From assembly GCA_013397455.1 (NCBI GenBank), contig VYZB01000328.1:158063-222062 (forward strand): 64,000 bases of DNA, read 5' to 3'. The DNA is from Crotophaga sulcirostris. Its lineage: Eukaryota; Chordata; Aves; Cuculiformes; Crotophagidae. The notes under the pieces are model-generated. The model did not search any database, was not told where the DNA came from, and saw nothing but the letters and a program-made list of their open reading frames with translations. The position numbers and the translations under genes were made by a program. This document shows, piece after piece, positions 40,201-48,604 of the stretch; position 1 is the stretch's first letter; every line of letters begins with the position of its first letter.

Positions 40201-43200
40201 GCCTTTATGCAGCTGAACAATATCATTTCTGGAAACCTTTCCAAGCCTTTCACTTATTGCACTGATTTACCCCCTTGGGAACAAAACTCTGAATACACAC
40301 ACCTGAAGTGCTCCTGTCTGCAACACCCATTACAAGCACCCACATAGTCAAAACAGAGATTAAATTGGTGCAATTATTTGGATTTTTCAAGAAGAGACAG
40401 ACTGCTTAACCCGTGGATCAAAAAAAGAAAACCAGAGCAAGAACACATCAAAAAAATGCTGTCCCATTTTCTCCACAGTTTGGCATTTCTATGGAGTCAC
40501 TTTAAGTACCTCCATTAAAAAAAATTCTCAGCCACCAAAAATCTAACAGCTCCATACCACCTCCATCCCATCCTCCTTGGCCCTCCCCTAGGGGTTACAA
40601 ACAAAGGCTTCTCTTAATTAAAATTTCTGTGAAGAAATAATAAAGAGCCATCCTTACGAGAGGCCATCTATCATGTCAACACAGATTACCCTGCCATTTG
40701 CCAAACTGACACGCCCTTCTTAATGGTCTTTAATCTTGGGAGGGAGCCCGCGCCCGCCTTCACAGTATTACAAGGTTGGAAAGGACCTCTGAGATCATCG
40801 AGTCCAACCTGTAACCCAACACTAACATGAACCCAGCATCTAAACCATGGCACTGAGTGCCTCAGCCAATCTCCCCTTAAACACCTCCAGGGTTGGCGAC
40901 TCCACCACCTCCATGGGCAGTGCATTCCAATGGCCAATCACCCTTTCAGGGAAGAATTTTTTCCTAATATCAAGCCTATTGTCTTGAGATGCTGATTATC
41001 ATCTACTAACAGGTTCAAGAACGACCTAGTCCTGAGTCCTTAACCTCCAAAATGAGGCCCTTGAGAGTCTTGAATCAAAACTACGCTTGCATCTGAGCCA
41101 TGCAAGCCTTCTTGGGTGTTAAGCTCTGGATCTGGAACTGGTGACTTATGTCCGTTGGGCTCCTTCGGTCAAGAGTTGAGGTCTGCTCTCAGCACTTGTT
41201 ATTTTTTCCCCTGTAAATCAACGTAGCCAACCAAGGCCATAAGCAGACACATGAGGATGGGTTCAGTGACAGCAAGCCAGAAGTCATCCCAGCTCTGCAT
41301 GATCACCTGGCAGCACCTGAGAACAGAGTTGATGGTGGGCACGCTGTCTCCAGACCCTGGCTAAGCAATGTGTGTCCTATAAAAAGGTACTTGCTGGAGC
41401 CCAGACAGCCTGAGAAGGCACTGTCTTCCCAAAGCATGGCACATCCTCATGCCCTGTGCAGCATAAAGCATTTACCTCACTCACCATGTGGCCTAAGTCC
41501 TCATGGCTGTCACAGTATCACAGTATCACAGTATTAGGTTGGAAAGGACCTCTGAGATCATCCAGTCCAACCTATAACCCAACACTAACACCAACCCATC
41601 AGCTAAACCATGGCACTGAGTGCCTCATCCATCCCTCTGCCTTGCGTGCAGAGGGGGACCGAGCAGCTCAGGCAGGACACAAAGCCATCGATGCTGCCAG
41701 GTGAATGACATGGCAGAGCCCTCTTCCCTGTGCTATTTCAGCAGCAGCATCAGATAGGGCTGCACTATCTCAACAGCTTCCTACTGTCATCAGCTGCCCC
41801 TGCTACATTATCCTAAAGCAAAGGTGACATGAGTCAGCCTTTACCCCAGGAGCATGGTCAGGCCAGCAGTTAGCTTGATGCAAGAATCACCATCAATAAG
41901 GCAGAAAGAGCTGATCATACAAAGTGATTAACTGAGAATTTAACATTACTACCTTCAAAGAAATTTCCCCCCACCATCTTTCAAGCTCACAGCAGTCAAT
42001 GAGAAGGAAGCAGAGGAAGCTGCGTTGAAGGGAGGTACCAGCTGTGGCCAGCAGCCACACGTGGGTGTGCTTTCCATTTATGCCAGTGCCAGGAGCACCC
42101 ACTCACCCACTGTGTCTACGTTTTTCCTTTTGCACATGCATTCTACACAAGACCACCCCACAGCCCCACACTCCCCAGCCGTGTGCTTTGCTCAGCAGCT
42201 GAGCAATAAGACAGCACGGCAGGGAGCATTTCCCACATAGTGAGATGGGAAACAGACTACAACACAGTGGAAGGAGGCTGGCAGGGTGCAAAATAAATGA
42301 AAATATCTGAATGAAGATGCAGAGATCCAAACACACTGAAATTTGTGGGAATGACAGAGGACTTGGGTTAGCCCTAGCCAAGATCAGCTAGTTCTCACCA
42401 TTTGCTCCCACTATCCCTGCAGCAGCTAAGGTGGTGAAAGAATGCCTAAAAACTGGTCATTGCTCAGCACTGCCCTGGAGGCTCAGCCTGGAAGCTGCAA
42501 GAACTCTGCAGGAATTTATAATCTGACTTCCAGTGGAAACACATCAAAACCAGCCTCTTGCAACTTCACTGCCTTCTTCCCACAGCCCCTCCGACAGAGC
42601 AAGTAAATAGAAGTGGTCCTGGCACAAACCTCCCTGTGACTGGCTCCAACACACAGAATGCAGCCCTGTCCCATCCATGTGGTTCTGCTGCAACAGTACA
42701 GGAAATGTGGCTTTATGCTTCTCCTGAGTCTCGCCGTGTTCATCCCATGTCTCCACTGAGCTGTGATGCCCTTGTAGAAGCAGCTCCACCGGATGCTGCA
42801 CACAAGGATGGAGCCTTTCTCTTTCTTCCCAAACACGTTTATCATTTAAATACAGGAGAGTGGGAAAAGGAAGAAGGAAAAGGACTTGCTGTTGCAGAAT
42901 GGCTCATTATTTCCAAAAGCACTTGCATATTGTGTTTAACTTTTGATCCTGAAGTCTAGTTTAAACAGGTGTGACAGTCTGCCTCTGCCAAATTCACAAA
43001 AAACAAGCTGACTACGTAAACTTCTCTTGACTTCATCATAGCCAGAACTGCAGAGGAAGTAGCCAATGCATCACATCCAAAATACAATGACTCTGTAATG
43101 GGGCCTATAGGCTCTGACTCAGACTTCCCTTATCAAGTCAGGCACAGCCTCCAACACGGGGTGAGGCAGTTGTTGTATCTTTTAAAACTTCTCTACATTG

Positions 43201-46200
43201 AGCTCCATGCCTTCACTCTCTATTTGTGCATAAAGCTGTGTTTATTGTATGTGGCACAGAGTATTTGGGTTACCTCCAGCAACTGGGCCAAAAGAAGTAT
43301 TCAGTTTTCTTTAGCAAGCTTAACATATTTTCCTGGAGGCTTTTTTTAAAATTGAGATCAAAATGATAAAGTTAGGCCTATGAACTGTTTCAAAGCCTGA
43401 AGGAGAAAAGAAGCAAATAGATACTTTCCATCCGACTTCATTGAAGAAATTGCTGTGTGAAGCAAAGCAGAGCAGCACAGGAGGAAGAGAGAAAGAGAAA
43501 GGAAAATTGCAAAATCATCTGTAGGAGAAGTAGCATGAAAAGGAGGTTTACCTGAGTAGCACCACAGTAGAGCTGTGCTCAAGATGGCAGGGGCTCCTCT
43601 GCATGCCTGGACATCAGACTAGGACTTGACCAAGTCCACGCTCAACTCCTGGCTCTGCCACAGGCTTGCTTAGTTAAACCTATGCAGTCTAGTTATTGCA
43701 CTTAGCCAGGGTCTCTGTAGCCTGCTTTAAAATACAGTCAACATTCTGCATTGTCCACCACAAACATCCACAGGGATATCTGCATAAAATACAACCTGCT
43801 GCAGCAATTGTTTTCAGATGAGGATGGGAACTGAAAAAATGCAGCAGGGAGTAAAATGTGTCGTAAAGCTCTACAAGCCTGGCAGAAGTCACTTGTGTGC
43901 AATAAAGTGCATGAGACTGAGTGCACAACTGTGCAACTGCAGTGGGGGGATGTGATGGAAAAGGAGGGTTAGGAGACAGGTCCCTCCTGTCCCGTGATGC
44001 CCTATTTGATACACACAGGAGAGCAAAAGTGATCGTTCAACACCAGCAACACACCCAAAATGGGCTGCTTCCTTCCATACATTCCTGCACTTCTGTGCAA
44101 ATGGGTCACATCACATTGATCCCTGAACAAAACTCACCCCTCACAACCTGTTTCCTCAGCTGAAAAGAAACAGATGTGAGGTCTTATCTCCTTGGCAGAC
44201 ACAACCCTGGGTGGTGTGGAGGGAGGCCGGCGACTGCATTTACACAGCTCTGCTCTGCACGTTTTATCTCCATCCACTTCAGGGTTATGCACCTTTCAGC
44301 ATCTTCAGTGCGGAATAACTTCATGCCCCGAAGCACCATAAACTTCTACGACTGCAGTAACTCACAGATGGGTATGGATGGTTATAAAAACATGTCCTAA
44401 ATTAGGACAGCAAGAAGCAGAGATTGGAAGAGTATGAGGAAGTCAGGAAATCCCAGGAGAAGACGATGGGGGAGGGATTTAGTCTCTTTAGAAAACAATA
44501 ATGCAGTTTAATCTATTTTTCTTTTGACTTTACACACTGAAATAAGCTTCTCAGCTTCTGGGGCTGTCACAAATCATAAGGAAAATAAGGCCACTTGAAC
44601 CCAATCAGTAGAATAAGAGCTATATAGTAATAATCCTGAGGAGCTGTGCAGGGCTTTGCATCTTCAAAGTAGTTTACAGACAGTAATTTATTAATCTGCA
44701 AATTTCCCCTGGCCATAAGTAACTACTTTGCCTGTCTGCTAAGCACCAGAGAGGCACGCGGTGCAGACTGGCATGCAGAAGAGATGATGCAGACAGCAGC
44801 TCTGACCCCAGACCTCAGTTCCCGGCTTCCCATGGTCAGACCTTCACTCTCTGGCCACTGCCTGAATCCAGAAGCACTGGTGATGTCTGGCACTTCAAAG
44901 CCAGCTTCAGAGCGGACAAAACCAGTGCCCAAAAGACTCTGGTACAAGGGAGCATAAGAGACATGCGATCCAGCAAATAACAGCAAATCCCAAAATAAAC
45001 TTCCCAGGACAGAGGCTCCTGGCTGCCTTACAGCCACTGCCTGCCACGCTGGGGTGTTGCTCTGGGCAGAGGCTGGCCCTGATTCTGGGTTCATCCTACC
45101 TGGCAGCCTGTCTGATAGTCCCCAGGGGAGCTCTGCGAGAAGCCTCCTATGGAAACACAGTACTTCCTCCCACCAAAGGGTTATTTATGCACAGCAGTTA
45201 CCTGTTCACACTAGGTGGATCCCTTAGACAATCAGCATGAGGCTGCTGCTTCTCTCCTGGCAGCAATATTATTCTGCTTTGCCTAGTCCTTTCTAATTCC
45301 CCAAGACAACATTCCCAACTGTGATCCTCCCCCCAGTCCTCACCCTGCAAAAGCTGTGAGCTCTTGGAGAATGAGAGCATAGCCTCGTTAGCAGAGAGTA
45401 AAAAAAAATGGAACAAGGAGCACAACCACAGCCACCTCTTCTAAATAACTCAGTATCTAGCATAGGCCAGCTTTGTTTGGAAACAAGGAGATAACATTAT
45501 TCTGTATTCATATTGGCTGTTATGCTCTTTGTCCGACTGGTTTTTCATCTCTTCTAAGTCAATGTCTATTTATGACTCCAGCAGTGTCAAAGAAATCATT
45601 GTAAGACCAAAATTGGGTTCATCCTTTTTTTGTTGTCGTTTTCCGGATACCAGAACATCTGGGTTCATTAAGCATCCTACAACACAAGCACAGAGATCTA
45701 CGCCTTATTTCCATCTTAAGGATGGCTTAGCTGAGGCAAGGAAAGCAGAAGACTCCAAATATCATTGCAGACAATGTCCCAAAGGTCACGAGCAAGAAAA
45801 TCAAACCCAGACACTGCAGATTATGTATATTCTCAAGACCAGAAGAGATTTGTCCGTGTATACAGCATGAGTGAACAGTAGACTCGGGCATAAATTCAGT
45901 CTCAGACTCCAAGTCTTTTATTCTGTACTACTCAGATCACATTTCTTTCCTCTTCCAGCTTGCGGTTCGCTTTCAGCAACTGGTTTTGTTTCAGCACCAG
46001 CCTCCACATGCAGCAGAAACAGCAAAGCCCAAAGAGCAGGTGTTTAGAGCCATAGTGCTGTTGGGGAAAAATAAAGTTTGTACATTTGTCTCTCCAGTAA
46101 GAAACAGGGTGAAAGTACAATGCTGAGGCTTTCTGACATGCTGCCAGGGAAACTGTCAGTCGTACTGACTGAACTGGGTGGAAAGAACTGTCTGCGTTAC

Positions 46201-48600
46201 AGCCACAGCAGTGCTGGTGTTTTACAGTTGAAATTCAGTAAGTGTTTGCTCTTCACCTCCTCTGTAAGTTTGAAGAGCTCAAGACTCAGCAGAGCTGGTA
46301 CCCCTGGCTCAGGGCAGTGCTGCTGACCATGCCACTGCCTTGGAAGGAAGGCAAGAGGAGCAGCACACTGCAGCAGGACTCCTGCCCCTGCCTCCAGCCC
46401 TCCCCAACCCCGAGTCAGCCTGCACTAGAGAGAGAGCAGGTCCTGGCAATACAGCACAGCACAGAAAAAGATCCAGCTGAAATGATGGATCTCCACAAGC
46501 TTCACTTGGTGTCAGGAGGCCACCGGGCCAGCTGCAGACTGTGCCCAGCCCTCCTGCAGTCATGCTGGATAACCTCCACCCTCCTCCCCTCACCTATACT
46601 CCACACTCTGAGAAGAAAAAGCAAGCCCAAATGCTGTAACATTAACAGAGTATGTCTGGTCTCCCACACTAGTCCATGTTTACAATTTTGCAAGGGTGAA
46701 ACGAGCTCCATTTGCTTTTGATGCCAGTCCCAGGAAACCCCACAGTGTAACAGAGGGCTGCACAGACGGCTGCCCCTCCATCCAAGTACAAACAGCCATC
46801 CAAGCCTGTCATGAATAACAAAAGACATTTTGACAGTCCAAACTGGTTTATGGTGTCCATGGAACAAAAATGGAGCCCTGAACTGAAGAGTGGGTCTGTC
46901 ACCCACGGACCTGCAGAAAATTAAATGCATACACTACAGTGGATTTGCAGAAGAAATATATTTGAACTGTTCACTTGTCCCATGCATCACCCTTTGACAC
47001 TTGTGTTCTTGCAGCACTCTACAAGGGCTCGAACCATTCTGTACAGGAAAGCTCTGCTAAAGGAGGAATATTTAAAAAGCACTAAATACCTCACAGAAAT
47101 GCACAGAGGGTTCTGCCAGATCAATTGGCATGAGCCTGGGTGACACAAATGCCAGGGTGCTCTATTCACAGCACCTAACCGATAGTCTTGGCTTTTAGAG
47201 CTGCTCTAAAATTTCCTGGGCAATTCTGTTTTAATTGCATCTACCTCACACCTCTGAAAAATCCTAAGATGACTGCATGTGGGGTGTCATAATGCTGCCT
47301 CAGCAGGAAGAGGATATTGCATTGATGGAGAGCAGAACAGGATGTCCAGAAGCACATGTAAAGGAGGGATTTTCCCAGTGAGCAATGGCAATCCATGTCT
47401 CTGGGTTCGTGCTTCCCCAGACACTCTTACTCTACCTAGGGCTCAGCAGAGGTCACTTGGGCCATATATTCTTTCTCCTTTGCTGTTTCTCCATTGCTCA
47501 GCACTTCCACCAGGCCCCTGTTAACCAAGATGGGACATCCCCTACTGAAGATTACAGTCTACTGTGAATGCCTGCAGCCCTTGGGCAACCCAAGGAGAAA
47601 AGCCTCTCAGTCTTCAGCCTCTGCGATGAACCCTGCACTAAGATGAGCCTTGTTGAGATGCGTTTCGTGAATCTGACCCCCATAATTCACCATATCCAAG
47701 AGATAATGACACAAGGGTTGTTCATTTGCTCAGGGTAACTGCTTTTTTTCCAGCACTGCAGAGAGGCGAGGGTCGATGGGGGGACCTGTCAGTGCCCTGC
47801 ACAGCCCTTATTTCTGAACATTTCCCCCTGTAGTGCTAGTGCCTGTTCTTCCCTCCCTCCCCCTTTCCCCTTGCCTCCTGCAAATCCTGCTGCCTCCTTC
47901 CACCCCGAAATAGGAAGTCCAGAGCTGAGATGCACACAATCTGCCTCTTCACAAGAGCTGGGCTGAATGTGTGCCAGAGGAGCTGCGAGTATGACAACAT
48001 ATTTCCTGTCAGGAAAGTGACTCAGTGAGATGGGTATGAGAGCTCCTCTTACTCAAGAAGTTCCCCTCTCCCCTTGTGTTTCTGAGGCATGAGTCAGAAT
48101 CTGAGAGTTGTAATTTTAACCCCTTCCAGATCCAACCAGTTCAGGTTCAAGCCCAGGTCTGGCTCGCAACTCAGTGACAAGTCAGCACCATGTGCTGAGC
48201 TCTGGTTTCACCCCTTGCAGAAGAATAACAATATGGTCCAAGTGGGTCACTTGAATTTGCAGAGCACTTTTAGGTCGAGGTGGTGCTTATTGCTATTTGC
48301 TAATGCACCCGTCTACACCATGCTCATAGCCTCTGTACATGAATGTTATACAATGCCCACATAGAACTAACATCATGTTCATGCATTTTGCTAAAAGTAT
48401 AATAGTTTACACAAGACTATTTCATCCAGGAATACTGTAAACACTTTAAAATCACTGTGGCCAGTTTTCTTTCTCTGGCTTTTCAGCTTTTCCAATGATC
48501 AGGATGCAGATACACCCTGTGCCATGTCCTTACCCGAGCTGCTGCCGAGGGTGACCACGCACAGCCAGAGCATAACCAGAAGGGCATCGACCATCTTCAT
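15555..48600 (-). CDS. IL1RAP: IL1RAP locus, all coding exons (interleukin-1 receptor accessory protein)
   Basis: IL1RAP is the shared signalling co-receptor for IL-1, IL-33 and IL-36 receptors at the plasma membrane. Its TIR domain pairs with that of the primary receptor to recruit MyD88. The canonical coding sequence is the minus-strand join of 48534-48600, 35617-35902, 34672-34864, 32651-32816, 31623-31694, 30356-30485, 29245-29393, 26807-26956, 25742-25885 and 22593-23014. That is 1779 nt and 592 residues; the human protein is about 570. IL1RAPb replaces the last exon with 15555-16276 (2079 nt, 692 residues). A predicted soluble form reads through the donor at 29244 to a stop at 29186 (373 residues). 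Exon order, phases and domain order match the human gene as I recall it. I saw no frameshift or internal stop. Introns range from 752 bp to 12.6 kb. Confidence 0.96.
19233..19238 (-). terminator. Candidate polyadenylation signal for canonical IL1RAP
   Basis: The minus strand reads AATAAAACATTTTCAC with T-rich sequence downstream. It is the first exact AATAAA after the stop at 22593. Weaker variants such as TATAAA occur earlier, near 21.1 and 20.9 kb, so shorter 3'UTRs are possible. The mammalian membrane form also has a 3'UTR of a few kilobases. Confidence 0.3.
19628..19718 (-). mobile_element. CR1 LINE fragment, short 3' end
   Basis: About 90 bp of the plus strand match the other CR1 copies: a CAGTATTACAAGGTTGGAAAGG tail junction, CCTCTGAGATCACTGAG, and CCTATAACCCAACAC, ending in a degenerate 'atcatggcac'. 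It is strongly 5'-truncated. It may be transcribed as part of the canonical 3'UTR. Confidence 0.88.
21271..21662 (-). mobile_element. Older CR1 LINE fragment of a different subfamily
   Basis: The plus strand starts with AGAATCATAGAATAATTTGGG, so its 3' tail is of the ATTCTATGAT type, unlike the ACTGTG-type tail of the other copies. The minus-strand frame at 21370-21639 still shows [16 protein letters not shown] and [19 protein letters not shown], the C-terminal part of the CR1 reverse transcriptase. Compared with the 2.6 kb copy it is diverged and carries indels, consistent with an older insertion. It lies between the canonical stop and the candidate polyadenylation signal. Confidence 0.93.
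22593..23014 (-). CDS. IL1RAP: IL1RAP canonical terminal exon (TIR second half)
   Basis: The acceptor is CTCCCAG. The A from the preceding exon plus TT gives Ile, reading [20 protein letters not shown]. The exon encodes the second half of the signalling TIR domain: [45 protein letters not shown], and box 3 [13 protein letters not shown]. This half belongs to the isoform that supports MyD88 recruitment by IL-1-family receptors. After VKK the protein runs about 30 residues ([17 protein letters not shown] and onward, ending KLGQGV) and stops at 22593. The human end is shorter and finishes in a different motif, so the C-terminus is divergent or extended. A 7-A homopolymer (T run 22709-22715) sits at the KK codons, but the other two frames stop at once, so a frameshift there is unlikely. 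Confidence 0.95.
23015..25741 (-). other. Intron between the shared TIR exon and the canonical terminal exon
   Basis: It is 2727 bp. I recognise no repeat element or additional exon. It is bounded by the donor GTAAGT at the right and the acceptor CTCCCAG at the left. The choice between splicing here and skipping to 16276 decides between canonical IL1RAP and IL1RAPb, so intronic splicing signals for the neuronal switch are expected here or in 16277-22592. Confidence 0.75.
25742..25885 (-). CDS. IL1RAP: IL1RAP exon 9: first half of TIR domain, shared
   Basis: 144 bp. The acceptor CACACAG is followed by AC, which with the preceding G makes Asp: [14 protein letters not shown] is TIR box 1. The exon continues [28 protein letters not shown] and the BB-loop SLPGG, then donor GTAAGT. 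It leaves one base (A), so either terminal exon can be joined in frame: A+TT gives Ile for the canonical form, A+AT gives Asn for IL1RAPb. The domain is cytoplasmic and mediates TIR-TIR pairing with the primary IL-1-family receptor. Sequence is nearly identical to the mammalian protein. Confidence 0.97.
26807..26956 (-). CDS. IL1RAP: IL1RAP exon 8: transmembrane segment
   Basis: 150 bp. The acceptor AACCCAG leads to [15 protein letters not shown], then the hydrophobic membrane helix [17 protein letters not shown], then [18 protein letters not shown] and donor GTAAGG. It anchors the receptor and supplies the juxtamembrane stretch to the TIR domain. A second AG six bases into the exon (CTGTAG) would also keep frame and remove two residues (Ala-Val). 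The first AG is preferred because it gives the same length as the human junction. Confidence 0.96.
26957..29154 (-). other. Intron upstream of the transmembrane exon
   Basis: This is most of a 2288-bp intron (26957-29244). I see no extra exon or repeat element. Its 5' part (29155-29244) carries the read-through tail and polyadenylation signal of the predicted soluble isoform. Confidence 0.7.
29155..29160 (-). terminator. Intronic polyadenylation signal for predicted soluble IL1RAP
   Basis: The minus strand reads AATAAA, beginning 25 nt after the TGA at 29188-29186 that ends the read-through tail of the preceding exon. A T-rich stretch (GGCCTTTTTCC) follows about 15 nt downstream. Position and spacing fit premature cleavage inside the intron before the transmembrane exon. 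Confidence 0.6.
29186..29244 (-). CDS. IL1RAP: Read-through tail of predicted soluble IL1RAP
   Basis: If the donor at 29244 is not used, the frame continues from LKG for a 19-residue tail ([19 protein letters not shown]) and stops at 29186, before the transmembrane exon. With the upstream exons this gives a 373-residue secreted ectodomain. In mammals soluble IL1RAP is made in the same way, by read-through after the same exon with a short unrelated tail, and acts as a decoy that strengthens IL-1 inhibition by IL1R2. The tail contains one Cys. Whether this bird uses the site is inferred from the stop plus the AATAAA next to it. Confidence 0.55.
29245..29393 (-). CDS. IL1RAP: IL1RAP exon 7: end of third Ig domain
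   Basis: 149 bp. The acceptor is TTGTCTTACAG. The exon begins by completing a Ser codon, then [20 protein letters not shown]. It carries the end of Ig domain 3 with the canonical strand-F motif [17 protein letters not shown], which includes the Cys of the domain disulfide and an N-glycosylation sequon (NYT). It ends RLK plus one base before donor GTAAAA. The donor is weaker than GTAAGT, which fits with occasional read-through into the soluble tail. Confidence 0.96.
30356..30485 (-). CDS. IL1RAP: IL1RAP exon 6: first half of third Ig domain
   Basis: 130 bp. The acceptor is GTCCCAG. Sequence is [19 protein letters not shown] followed by [24 protein letters not shown], with donor GTAATA. It holds the B-strand Cys (LPC) and the WW core of Ig domain 3, matching the human segment that begins EELLIPC. 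The exon leaves two bases (AG) that form Ser with the next exon. Confidence 0.95.
31623..31694 (-). CDS. IL1RAP: IL1RAP exon 5: linker between Ig domains 2 and 3
   Basis: 72 bp, the smallest internal coding exon. The acceptor CCCACAG leads to [20 protein letters not shown] and then EVETG, with donor GTAAAC. It corresponds to the human linker GSPKNAVPPVIHSPNDHVVY. It joins the second and third Ig domains. Phases on both sides are kept (a split Gly codon at each end). Confidence 0.95.
32651..32816 (-). CDS. IL1RAP: IL1RAP exon 4: second half of second Ig domain
   Basis: 166 bp. The acceptor CACCAG leads in phase 0 to [20 protein letters not shown], then [20 protein letters not shown], then [16 protein letters not shown], with donor GTAAGA. 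The strand-F NYTC motif and the RTYNLTRT strand G match mammalian IL1RAP well. The first 25 residues match only loosely, so the C'-E side of this Ig domain evolves fast. Two N-glycosylation sequons are visible (NYT, NLT). Confidence 0.93.
33761..33790. repeat. (TTTG)n simple repeat
   Basis: The plus strand reads repeated TTTTG/TTTG units with one TTCG variant. It is intronic simple sequence. Confidence 0.85.
34244..34312. repeat. T-rich / (GGTT)n low-complexity tract
   Basis: The plus strand has poly-T runs separated by GGTTTGGGG and GGTTGGTTGGTT, ending in a run of about 14 T. In the gene's sense orientation it is an A/C-rich intronic tract. No flanking element explains it. Confidence 0.85.
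34672..34864 (-). CDS. IL1RAP: IL1RAP exon 3: Ig domain 1-2 junction and first half of Ig 2
   Basis: 193 bp. The acceptor CTCCTTAG leads to a base completing Arg, then [40 protein letters not shown], and [20 protein letters not shown] ending KWYF in phase 0, donor GTAAGA. It carries an N-glycosylation sequon (NTT), the Cys of TTYC and QQSC, and the B-strand Cys IICP of Ig 2. The pattern [20 protein letters not shown] corresponds to the human TCPNVDGYFPSSVKPTITWY. Confidence 0.95.
35617..35902 (-). CDS. IL1RAP: IL1RAP exon 2: first Ig domain
   Basis: 286 bp. The acceptor GGCTGCAG leads to AA, which with the G of the signal exon gives Glu: [20 protein letters not shown]. The exon continues [50 protein letters not shown] and [13 protein letters not shown], with donor GTAGGT. 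The Ig 1 disulfide pairs are visible (IKCP and NYTC), as are three sequons (NYS, NDT, NYT). This domain is part of the composite cytokine-receptor interface and, in neurons, of the PTP-delta interface. It is highly similar to the mammalian sequence. Confidence 0.97.
40174..40190. repeat. Poly-A tract
   Basis: A run of about 17 A residues on the plus strand, preceded by an A/G-rich stretch. It is not attached to a recognisable retroposon. Confidence 0.8.
40761..40979 (-). mobile_element. CR1 LINE fragment, 3' end
   Basis: The plus strand starts CACAGTATTACAAGGTTGG and continues through CCTCTGAGATCATCGAG, GTCCAACCTGTAACCC, CACTGAGTGCCTCAGCC, the 'ccaccacctccatgggcag' block and 'gaagaattttttcctaatatcaag'. 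It is about 220 bp and very close to the 2.6 kb copy over the shared part. It is intronic and in the same orientation as IL1RAP. Confidence 0.95.
41511..41632 (-). mobile_element. CR1 LINE fragment with expanded 3' terminal repeat
   Basis: The plus strand begins with CACAGTAT repeats (CACAGTATCACAGTATCACAG), which are the 3' tail repeat of this CR1 subfamily in reverse complement. The GGTTGGAAAGG, CCTCTGAGATCATCCAG and CACTGAGTGCCTCATCC blocks follow. It is about 120 bp, 5'-truncated, intronic, and 530 bp from the previous copy. Confidence 0.95.
48534..48600 (-). CDS. IL1RAP: IL1RAP exon 1 (coding): start codon and signal peptide
   Basis: The coding part is 67 bp. The start ATG is at 48600-48598 and a second Met follows two codons later. 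The residues are [20 protein letters not shown] followed by SS and a split Glu codon, with donor GTAAGG. This is a typical signal peptide: a short N-region, an [10 protein letters not shown] core, and small residues before a cleavage expected near SSS|ERC. The join to ERCDDW keeps phase. The exon is too short to show up in a simple ORF scan; I chose it because frame, donor and hydrophobic core all agree. Upstream, CTCAGCAGG offers two tandem acceptors three bases apart, so the exon starts at 48604 or 48601. Confidence 0.9.
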
Positions 48601-48604
48601 CCTG

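Larger units (their letters stand above)
35903..48533 (-). other. Large intron between signal-peptide exon and Ig 1 exon
   Basis: 12.6 kb, the largest intron between coding exons. It holds two CR1 fragments (40761-40979 and 41511-41632), a poly-A run at 40174-40190, an A/C-rich tract near 36690-36720, and otherwise unique sequence. Open frames inside it are short, lack recognisable domains, and overlap on both strands. I see no additional exon. Confidence 0.75.

Noticed and set aside
46242..46721. 159-codon plus-strand open frame in the large first intron
   Set aside because: No domain, signal peptide or family resemblance. It is antisense to IL1RAP, with a competing minus-strand frame of similar length.
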